A stretch of 64,000 bases of DNA, taken from Amycolatopsis granulosa (GTDB lineage: Bacteria; Actinomycetota; Actinomycetes; Mycobacteriales; Pseudonocardiaceae). The notes under the pieces were generated by a model that saw only the letters and a list, made by a program, of their open reading frames with translations, searched no databases and had not been told where the DNA came from. The DNA lies in NCBI RefSeq assembly GCF_011758745.1, contig NZ_JAANOV010000001.1, positions 2,728,001-2,792,000 on the forward strand. The letters run 5' to 3'. Position 1 is the first letter of the stretch, and the number at the start of each line of letters is the position of its first letter. The position numbers and the translations under genes were made by a program. Below, one piece after another: positions 57,310 to 64,000 of the stretch.

Positions 57310-58931
57310 CCAGACCCGACCGCGCACCCGCGGACCAGCCGCTCATCGACCTCCACCGGCTGCTGACCTCGATCCGCCGCAGGCGGCGGATGTGGCTCGC
57401 CACCGCGGCCATCGGCCTGCTCGGCGGCGCGGCGTTCGCGTTCCTGACCCCGGCGAAACCGACCGCGGTGACGTCCCTGCTCGTGCTGCACACGGCCGAC
57501 CAGCCCAACGACAGCAAGAGCCTGATCCAGACCGACGTGGCGGTGCTGCAGAGCACCCGCATCGCGGGCGCCGCGGTCAAGACGCTGAACCTGCCGGCCA
57601 CGCCCGAGCAGTTCCGCACCACCTACACCGGTGCCGGGCTGACGAACAACATCATGCAGGTCACGGTCACCGGGCCGACGCTCCCGGACGCGCTCACCCG
57701 GGCCAAGGCGGTCGCCGACGCGTTCATCACCGACCACCGGCAGCGGTTGCAGGCGGCCGCCGACGCCGAGGCGCAGGCGCTGCTCAACCAGCGCGACCAG
57801 CTGCAGGGCGAGCTGAACCAGGTGGACGTGCAGATCGCACAGGCGTCGGGCCGCAACAGCCAGATCGGCCCCGCCGAGCTGCAATCGCTGTACGCGCGCC
57901 GGGCCGACCTCGCCTCGCGCGTCTCGGACTACACCGGCCGCGCCACCGAGGCCCGGGTCGGGCAGCCCCAGCTGGGTGCGGGCAGCCAGATCGTCGACGG
58001 GCCCCGCCCGGTCGCCTCGTCCACGCTCGGCTCGGCCGTGACCACCGGCGGGATCGGCGGTGGCTTCGGCCTGTTCGCCGGGCTGGCGATCGCCGCGGTG
58101 CTCAGCGTGGTGCGGGACCGCCCGGTGCTGCGCCGCGACATCGCCGCCGAGCTGGGCGCCTCCGTGATCGGTGAGCTGCCCCAGCCCCGCCGGGTGCGGC
58201 GGTCGCGGGCCGCCGCCCAGCACAACCGGGTGGCCGCCACGATCGCCCGCACCGTCGCCCCGGACGGCGGGTCGGTGTCGGTCCTCGAACTGGGCTGCCC
58301 GCGGATCGCGGCCACGCTCGCCCTGGACGTGGCCAAGCACGTGGCCGGCGAACTCGACGGCCCGGAGCACACCGTTGTGCTCGTCGACGACCTGCCCGGA
58401 CGCGAACTCAGCGCGGTAGCCGGTGACCCGCCGGAGATCCCGGTGGTCGACGGCGAGCGACCCCTGGGCGCGGGCCTGCGGATCGGCGTCGGCTCGGTGG
58501 CGCCGGGCACGGCGTGGACCGACCTGAGCCGTCTCGGCGCGGAAACCGTGCTGGTGGTGCGCGCAGGGAAGGCGACCACCCAGTGGCTGCACACCGTGGC
58601 GCGGCAGCTGGCCGACCTGGGCATCCCGGTCATCGGGATCGTGCTGGTCGCGCCGGACCCGAAGGACCGCACCGACGGCACCCTGTGGGACGGCCTGCAC
58701 ACCGCGCTGCGCGGCCGCGCCACGTTCGCCGCCACCGCACGCCCGGAGGGCGGCAGCGGCCACCCCGCCCGGTGGTACGCGCCGCTCCCGGGCCGCAACG
58801 GCGAACGGACGGTGACGCTCGAACCGGTGCACGCCGACCTGCCGGCGAAGCAGTTCGCCCCGGTCACCGGCCCGGCCGGGCCCGCCGGGTCGTGCACCAA
58901 CGGCAAGCCGCCCCTCGAACGCGAAGGCTGA
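57306..58931 (+). CDS. Wzz-like polysaccharide co-polymerase 2
   Basis: Membrane protein of 541 aa. The start overlaps the previous stop. N-terminal cytosolic RRRRR, first transmembrane helix (TAAIGLLGGAAFAFLTP), extracytoplasmic part with Wzz features (TSLLVLHTADQPND, STRIAGAAVKTLNL) and coiled coil, then a second helix (GFGLFAGLAIAAVLSVV). The C-terminal cytosolic half has a Rossmann-like domain (VLELGCPRIAATLALDVAKHVA, VVLVDDLPGREL) that resembles BY-kinase domains but lacks the usual P-loop. It probably forms a hetero-oligomer with the first Wzz-like protein. Confidence 0.8.
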   Translation: MTRPDRAPADQPLIDLHRLLTSIRRRRRMWLATAAIGLLGGAAFAFLTPAKPTAVTSLLVLHTADQPNDSKSLIQTDVAVLQSTRIAGAAVKTLNLPATPEQFRTTYTGAGLTNNIMQVTVTGPTLPDALTRAKAVADAFITDHRQRLQAAADAEAQALLNQRDQLQGELNQVDVQIAQASGRNSQIGPAELQSLYARRADLASRVSDYTGRATEARVGQPQLGAGSQIVDGPRPVASSTLGSAVTTGGIGGGFGLFAGLAIAAVLSVVRDRPVLRRDIAAELGASVIGELPQPRRVRRSRAAAQHNRVAATIARTVAPDGGSVSVLELGCPRIAATLALDVAKHVAGELDGPEHTVVLVDDLPGRELSAVAGDPPEIPVVDGERPLGAGLRIGVGSVAPGTAWTDLSRLGAETVLVVRAGKATTQWLHTVARQLADLGIPVIGIVLVAPDPKDRTDGTLWDGLHTALRGRATFAATARPEGGSGHPARWYAPLPGRNGERTVTLEPVHADLPAKQFAPVTGPAGPAGSCTNGKPPLEREG

Positions 58932-58938
58932 CCAGCGC

Positions 58939-60843
58939 ATGTGCGGTATCGCAGGAACCCATCACCTCCCGGACGGCGGCCCGCTCACCGACCGGCTCAC
59001 CCGGCGGCTGGCCCACCGTGGCCCGGACGGCGAAGGCCGCTACGACCACGGTGACGTCCATCTCGGGCACCGGCGGCTGTCCATCATCGACCTGTCCGGG
59101 ACCGGCGCGCAGCCGATGGTTTCCGGCGGGCTCGCGCTCACCTACAACGGCGAGCTGTACAACGCGCCGGAGCTGCGCGCCGAACTGCGGGGCAAGGGTG
59201 TGCGGTTCCGCGGCACGTCCGACACCGAGGTCCTGCTGGAGGCGTGGCGGCGGTGGGGCGTGGAGTGCCTGCCGCGGTTGCGGGGCATGTTCGCGTTCGC
59301 GGTCTTCGACGAGCGCACCGGCGAGCTGTTCCTGGCGCGCGACCAGCTCGGCATCAAACCGCTGTTCTACGTGCGCCGCGGCGACGGACTCGTGTTCGCC
59401 TCGGAGCTGAAGGCGCTCGCCGGCGAGCTGGGCGGCGGGCTGCACGTGGACGAAACCGCGCTGGTCGCCTCGCTGCTCTACTACTGGGTGCCGGACAGCC
59501 GCTGCGCGTTCCGCGAGGTGCGCAAGCTGCCGCCGGGCAGCTGGTTGCGGTCCCGCCCGGACGGGCGGGTGGACACCGGCCGGTACTGGAACCTGCGGGA
59601 CGTGGCCACCGAGGCGCAGGCCGGGCCGCCGGCTGATCTCGCCGCCGTGGTCGAGGACTCTACGCGGGCGCACCTGCTCGCCGACGTGCCCGTGGGGACG
59701 TTCCTGTCCGGCGGGCTGGACTCCAGCTACCTGACCGCCCTCGCCGCCCGGCACCGGCCCGGGATTTCCGCCTACACCATCGGGTTCCGCGCCGCGGACG
59801 CGAAGTTCGAGGCGATGCCGGACGACCTGCGCTACGCCCGGATCGTCGCGCGGCGCTTCGGCGTCGACCTGCACGAGATCGAGATCGCGCCGGACGTGCA
59901 GGAACTGCTGCCGCACATCACGCATCACCTGGACGAGCCGATCGGCGATCCAGCGGCGATCAACAGCTACCTCATCTGCACGGCCGCGCGCGAGGCCGGG
60001 GTCAAGGTGATGCTGTCCGGCATGGGCGCCGACGAGTTGTTCGCCGGGTACCGCAAGCACCTGGCGAACCTGATCGCGCTGCGCTACCAGAAGATCCCGC
60101 CTGGCCTCCGCCACCCGATCGAGTCCGTTGTGGACCGTCTGCCGGTGGCGAACGGGAAGCGCGGCTTCCGGTCCGTGCGGTTCGCCAAGCGGTTCCTGTC
60201 CTTCGCCGAGCTGCCGGAGGAAACCGCGTTCCGGCGCAGCTACACGATGTACGACCGGGACGAGCTGACCGGCCTGGTCCACCCGGACCTCGCCGCCGCC
60301 GTGGACGACGTGCTCACCGAGCACGCCGACACCTACCACGACAACCAGTTGCACGACTTCGTCAACCGCATGTGCCTGGCCGACGCGCGGATGTTCCTGC
60401 CCGGGCTGAACCTCACCTACACCGACCGCGCCAGCATGGCGGCCTCCACCGAGGTGCGAGTGCCGTTCGTGGACGTCGAGGTCGTCCGGGCCGCGTTCAG
60501 CCTGCCCGGCAACCGCAAGATCGCCGGGCGGCAGGGCAAGGCGGCGTTGAAGGAAGCCGCGTCGCCGATCCTGCCGAGGGAGATCGTGTACCGGCCCAAG
60601 GGCCTGTTCAGCGCTCCCCTGCGGGCGTGGATGAGCCGGGACCTGGCGCCGCTGGTGCGGGAGGTCGTGCACGACGGCGAGCTGGTGCGGTCCGGGCTGC
60701 TGCGGCGGGAGGCGTTGCAGCGCCTGGCCGACGAGGACGCCGCCGGCCGCGAGGACCGGTCCAAGCACCTCTGGCACGTCCTGACCCTCGAGTACTGGTA
60801 CCGCGGCGCGACCGAAGCCGGTGCGGCCGAGCGAGCAGCGTGA
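58939..60843 (+). CDS. asnB: Glutamine-hydrolysing asparagine synthase family protein (AsnB-like)
   Basis: Amidotransferase of 634 aa. Cys2 is the class II glutaminase nucleophile (MCGIAG), followed by AHRGPDG, YNGELYN and SDTEVLLEAW. The synthetase half has the ATP PP-loop FLSGGLDSS near residue 257 and SGMGADELFAGYRKH. AsnB homologues inside polysaccharide clusters amidate sugar carboxylates such as uronic acids, which fits the sugar dehydrogenase upstream (family knowledge and inference). Ordinary asparagine synthesis remains possible. The next gene begins 10 bases later. Confidence 0.88.
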   Translation: MCGIAGTHHLPDGGPLTDRLTRRLAHRGPDGEGRYDHGDVHLGHRRLSIIDLSGTGAQPMVSGGLALTYNGELYNAPELRAELRGKGVRFRGTSDTEVLLEAWRRWGVECLPRLRGMFAFAVFDERTGELFLARDQLGIKPLFYVRRGDGLVFASELKALAGELGGGLHVDETALVASLLYYWVPDSRCAFREVRKLPPGSWLRSRPDGRVDTGRYWNLRDVATEAQAGPPADLAAVVEDSTRAHLLADVPVGTFLSGGLDSSYLTALAARHRPGISAYTIGFRAADAKFEAMPDDLRYARIVARRFGVDLHEIEIAPDVQELLPHITHHLDEPIGDPAAINSYLICTAAREAGVKVMLSGMGADELFAGYRKHLANLIALRYQKIPPGLRHPIESVVDRLPVANGKRGFRSVRFAKRFLSFAELPEETAFRRSYTMYDRDELTGLVHPDLAAAVDDVLTEHADTYHDNQLHDFVNRMCLADARMFLPGLNLTYTDRASMAASTEVRVPFVDVEVVRAAFSLPGNRKIAGRQGKAALKEAASPILPREIVYRPKGLFSAPLRAWMSRDLAPLVREVVHDGELVRSGLLRREALQRLADEDAAGREDRSKHLWHVLTLEYWYRGATEAGAAERAA

Positions 60844-60853
60844 AGGAGCCCTG

Positions 60854-63028
60854 GTGAAGCAGGTCGTGCAGAACTACAAGAGCGGCGAGCTGGCGCTGCT
60901 GGACGTCGAGGCGCCCGCGTGCAAGCCGGGCGGGGTGCTCGTGCGGACCGCGTACTCGCTGATCTCCACCGGCACCGAGATGATGAAGGTGTCCGAGGCG
61001 AGCATGTCGATGCTGGGCAAGGCGCGCTCGCGGCCGGACCAGGTCGCCAAGGTCGTGCAGAGCGTCGCGGCCAACGGCGTCGGCCCCACCTACCGCAAGG
61101 TGATGAACCGCCTCGACTCGTACACGCCGCTGGGCTATTCGCTGTGCGGGGTGGTCGAGGAGGTCGGTACCGGGCTGGCGGGCACCGTCGAGGTCGGCGA
61201 TCTGGTGGCGTGCGCGGGCAACGAGCACGCGCTGCACTCCGAGCTGAACTGGGTGCCGAAGAACCTGTTCACCCGCGTGCCGGCCGGGGTGCGGCCGCGG
61301 CACGCCGCGTTCGGCACCGTCGGCGCGATCGCCCTGCAGGGCGTCCGCCGCGGTGAGCCGCAGCTCGGCGACACCGCGCTGGTGATCGGGCTCGGCCTGA
61401 TCGGGCAGCTCGTCGTGCAGCTGCTGGTGGCGTCCGGGGTGCGCGTGGTCGGGGCCGACCCGGACACCGGGCGGTGCCGGCTGGCCGAGCGGCTCGGCGC
61501 GTCGGTGTGCGGTCACCCCGGTTCCGGTGAGGTGGCGGTCGCGGTCGGCGAACTGACCGGCGGGCACGGCGTCGACCAGGTGTACCTGGTGGCCGGCGGC
61601 GGCACCAACGAGCCGGTCGAGCTGGCCGCGAAACTCGCGCGGGACCGCGGGCGGGTGGTCGACATCGGCAAGTGCCGGCTCGACCTGCCGTGGAACGCCT
61701 ACTACGAAAAGGAACTCGACGTCCGGTTCTCCCGCTCGTACGGACCGGGCCGCTACGACCCGGAGTACGAACTGGACGGCCGGGACTACCCGATCGGCTA
61801 CGTGCGCTGGACCGAACGCCGCAATCTGGCGTGCTTCCTCGACCTGATCGCCCGCGGCCGGGCCGACGTCGAACCGCTGGTCTCGCACGTCGCGGACTTC
61901 GCCACCGCCGTGGAGACCTACCGCAGGCTCGACGAGGGCGAGCTGGCGGCCGTCGCCGTGTTGTTCCGCTACCCGGGCGCGGAGCACGAGCCCACCGAGC
62001 CGGAGCTGAGCGCCGCGGTGCCGCACCGGGAGCCGGTCCGCACCTCGCGGCGCACCGGCCGGATGCGGACCGCGTTCCTCGGCGCCGGCAACTACGCGTC
62101 CTCGATGCTGTTGCCGCACCTGGCGGAGCGGGCGGACGTCGAGCTGCGCCGCGTGGTCACCACGTCCGCGCTGTCCGCGGCGAACGCCAAGCGCAAGTTC
62201 GGGTTCGCCGAGGCCGCCACCGACGTGGCCACGGCACTGGCCGATCCGGACATCGACGCGGTGTTCGTGGTGACCCGCCACAGCTCGCACGCCGAGCTGA
62301 CCCGGCGCGCGCTGCTGGCCGGCAAGGCGGTGTTCGTGGAGAAGCCGCTGGCGCTGACCGAGGCCGAGCTGGGCAAGGTGCTCGGCGCGATCGAGGAATC
62401 CGGCAACGACCGGCTGCAGGTCGGGTTCAACCGCCGGTTCGCGCCGCTGCTGCGGGACAGCGCCGGGCGCTTCGGCAGGCGGATCGGCCCGGCGTCGGTG
62501 CGGTACCTGGTCAACGCGGGCCGCCTGGAGCACGGCAGCTGGTACGACCGGGCCGCCTCGGAGGGCACCCGGTTCACCGGTGAGGGCGGGCATTTCATCG
62601 ACACGGTGAGCTGGCTGCTCGGCGAGGACCCGGTGTCGGTGTACGCGGCTGCCACGCCGGACCAGCAGGACCTGCAGATCCTGCTGCGGTACCCGGGTGG
62701 CTCAACGGCGACGATCAGCTACACCACCAGCGGCGCGGCGGGCTTTCCGAAGGAGACGCTGGACGTCGCCGCGGACGGCAAGGTGCTCGCGTTCGACGAC
62801 TTCGCCCGCGCTTCGGTGTACGCGCGCAAGCGCTGGACCAGCTCGCGCATCCCGCAGGGCCGGGACAAGGGTCAGCGCGCCGAGCTGGACGCGTTCGTCG
62901 CGGCGGTCACCTCCGGCGGCCCGATGCCGGTGCCGCTGGAGTCGCTGGTCGCGACCACGCTGGCCACGCTCGCCGTGCAGACCAGTCTCGCCACCGGCGC
63001 GCCGGTCAAGATCGGGGCCCGCCCATGA
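60854..63028 (+). CDS. Bi-domain oxidoreductase: zinc-type alcohol dehydrogenase (MDR) fused to Gfo/Idh/MocA
   Basis: Fusion of 724 aa from a GTG behind AAGGAG. Residues 1-380 are an MDR-type domain (SLISTGTEMMKVS, GYSLCGVVEEVGTG, AALVIGLGLIGQLVVQLL-like nucleotide loop, KELDVRFSRSYGPGRYDP). Residues about 405-720 are a Gfo/Idh/MocA domain (AFLGAGNYASSMLLPHL, VFVEKPLALTEAEL with the EKP motif, QVGFNRRFAPL, GEGGHFIDTVSWLLGE). Fused forms of this kind occur in exopolysaccharide clusters next to AsnB and heparinase genes and are thought to oxidise and re-reduce nucleotide sugars. It overlaps the next gene by 4 bases (ATGA). Confidence 0.88.
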   Translation: MKQVVQNYKSGELALLDVEAPACKPGGVLVRTAYSLISTGTEMMKVSEASMSMLGKARSRPDQVAKVVQSVAANGVGPTYRKVMNRLDSYTPLGYSLCGVVEEVGTGLAGTVEVGDLVACAGNEHALHSELNWVPKNLFTRVPAGVRPRHAAFGTVGAIALQGVRRGEPQLGDTALVIGLGLIGQLVVQLLVASGVRVVGADPDTGRCRLAERLGASVCGHPGSGEVAVAVGELTGGHGVDQVYLVAGGGTNEPVELAAKLARDRGRVVDIGKCRLDLPWNAYYEKELDVRFSRSYGPGRYDPEYELDGRDYPIGYVRWTERRNLACFLDLIARGRADVEPLVSHVADFATAVETYRRLDEGELAAVAVLFRYPGAEHEPTEPELSAAVPHREPVRTSRRTGRMRTAFLGAGNYASSMLLPHLAERADVELRRVVTTSALSAANAKRKFGFAEAATDVATALADPDIDAVFVVTRHSSHAELTRRALLAGKAVFVEKPLALTEAELGKVLGAIEESGNDRLQVGFNRRFAPLLRDSAGRFGRRIGPASVRYLVNAGRLEHGSWYDRAASEGTRFTGEGGHFIDTVSWLLGEDPVSVYAAATPDQQDLQILLRYPGGSTATISYTTSGAAGFPKETLDVAADGKVLAFDDFARASVYARKRWTSSRIPQGRDKGQRAELDAFVAAVTSGGPMPVPLESLVATTLATLAVQTSLATGAPVKIGARP

Positions 63029-64000
63029 CAGACCTGGGCTGGTACCTGCGGCGGCTTTCGCGGATGGGGCCGCGGGAAGCCGCCGGGCGCGCCGCGGACG
63101 TGCTGAACCGGCGCAGGCTGAGGCGGGCGCTGCCCGAGCCGTCCGCTCCCCTGCCCGGCCGCCGGTTCACCGCCGTGCTGCCTGCGGGCGTGCCGGTCCC
63201 GCCGGCCGCGCGGGTGCGGGTGCTGGCCACCGCGGACCGGCTGCTCGACGGCCACGCCGAGTACTTCGGCGTGCCGCGCGACGATCTGATCAACCCGGAC
63301 TGGTCGCTCGACCCGAAGACCGGCCGGCGCGCCCCGACGGACACCGTCGCGTTCGACATCCCCTACCGGGACGAGGACGTGGTCGGCGACATCAAGCAGA
63401 TCTGGGAGCCGTCCCGCCACCAGCACCTCACCGTGCTCGCCACCGCCTACGCGCTGACCGGCGAGGACCGGTACGCCGAGCGGGTCGCCGACCACCTGAA
63501 GTCGTGGTGGGCGGCCAACGCGCCGATGACGAGCGTGCACTGGGTCAGCGGGATCGAGCTGGGCATCCGGTTGCTGTCCTGGGTGTGGGTGCGGCGCCTG
63601 CTCGCCGCCTGGCCCGGCGCGGCCGGGCTGTTCGAGGACAACCCCGAGGCGCTGCACCAGATCTGGCACCACCAGCGCTGGCTGGCGACCTTCCCCAGCC
63701 GCGGGTCGTCGGCGAACAACCACGTCATCGCCGAGGCGGCCGGGCAACTGGCCGCGGCGCACGCGTTCCCGTGGTTCCCCGAGTCGGCGGCCTGGCGCTC
63801 GGCGGCGCTGCGGTCGCTGGCCGACCACCTGGACGCCAACACCTTCGGATCCGGGCTGAACCGCGAACTGGCCACCGAATACCACGGCCTGGTCCTGGAA
63901 CTGGGCCTGGCCGCGGCGGCGGAGGCGGGGCCCGCCGCACCGGACTCGCTGTGGCGGACGCTGCTGCGGATGACCGACGCGCTCGCGGCGGTGGTGGACG
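63025..64000 (+). CDS. Heparinase II/III family protein, truncated by window end
   Basis: The frame opens at ATG 63025 (overlapping the previous stop) and stays open to the end of the window, 325 residues visible. The N-terminus matches alpha-toroid proteins of the heparinase II/III (alginate-lyase-like) superfamily: YLRRLSRMGPREAAGRAADVL, KQIWEPSRHQHLTVLATAYALTG, WVSGIELGIRLLSWVW, the catalytic-region motif SANNHVIAEAAG and LATEYHGLVLELGL. In synthesis clusters such proteins usually trim or edit the nascent polysaccharide. The C-terminal beta-sandwich lies outside the window. Confidence 0.87.
   Translation, partial: MTDLGWYLRRLSRMGPREAAGRAADVLNRRRLRRALPEPSAPLPGRRFTAVLPAGVPVPPAARVRVLATADRLLDGHAEYFGVPRDDLINPDWSLDPKTGRRAPTDTVAFDIPYRDEDVVGDIKQIWEPSRHQHLTVLATAYALTGEDRYAERVADHLKSWWAANAPMTSVHWVSGIELGIRLLSWVWVRRLLAAWPGAAGLFEDNPEALHQIWHHQRWLATFPSRGSSANNHVIAEAAGQLAAAHAFPWFPESAAWRSAALRSLADHLDANTFGSGLNRELATEYHGLVLELGLAAAAEAGPAAPDSLWRTLLRMTDALAAVVD

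Overview
This is about 64 kb of a high-GC actinomycete chromosome. Frequent GTG and TTG starts, ATGA/TGATG stop-start overlaps, WhiB and SsgA-like proteins, an F420-type LLM oxidoreductase and a pSAM2-like conjugative element point to a filamentous actinomycete. Pseudonocardiaceae (for example Amycolatopsis) is my best guess, inferred from gene style and not from a database match.

Region A (1-12.8 kb) looks catabolic. It has a branched-chain-type ABC uptake pair (LivH, LivK), an SCP2-type thiolase, a tandem-fused SDR, two more SDRs, an amidohydrolase, a TetR regulator, two beta-lactamase-fold serine hydrolases (one cytosolic, one exported) and a CaiB/racemase-type CoA protein. Six copies of a 14-bp palindrome (consensus TATGAACGTTCATA) sit at its promoters and over the tetR start, so it is probably a single TetR regulon.

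Region B (12.8-23.7 kb) is a tightly coupled minus-strand set of CoA/acyl enzymes. It holds two KAS III-type and two KAS II-type condensing enzymes, one with an altered active site, two SDRs, a fused two-subunit-type CoA-transferase and an enoyl-CoA hydratase homologue. Upstream lie an orphan LuxR/NarL-type response regulator and an AraC-type regulator. No acyl carrier protein, acyltransferase or adenylation gene is visible. I regard it as the best candidate for an undescribed pathway.

Region C (24.58-40.37 kb) is a complete actinomycete integrative and conjugative element (AICE) in a tRNA-Tyr gene. A 52-bp tRNA-derived repeat marks both ends. The order is: HTH regulator and sugar-nucleotide epimerase cargo; GntR (KorSA-like) repressor with palindromic operators; a long operon of small proteins (PycTM-like membrane protein, a Cys/His/Asp protein joined to a DUF6244-like segment, SsgA-like, RRQRL zinc protein, DUF2637/SpdB-like) ending in an FtsK-like TraB translocase; a repeat-rich clt-like region; a secreted HNH lipoprotein; a DnaB N-domain protein, a WhiB-HTH fusion and a DUF3987 Rep; a likely iteron origin; then Xis and Int next to the reconstituted tRNA-Tyr.

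Region D (40.4-45.3 kb) holds yajQ and then a compact class I lanthipeptide locus (LanC, full-length LanB, and a 44-residue FDLD-type precursor).

Region E (45.4-53.2 kb) is mixed chromosomal content: a secreted sialidase-fold protein, a DsbA/FrnE protein, an alpha/beta hydrolase-TetR operon with a perfect 25-bp operator, RmlA, HtpX, a nucleoside hydrolase and an LLM oxidoreductase.

Region F (53.3-64 kb, running off the end) is an exopolysaccharide cluster: a nucleotide-sugar dehydrogenase, a GT4 glycosyltransferase, two Wzz-like proteins, an AsnB-type amidotransferase, a bi-domain oxidoreductase and a heparinase II/III-type protein.
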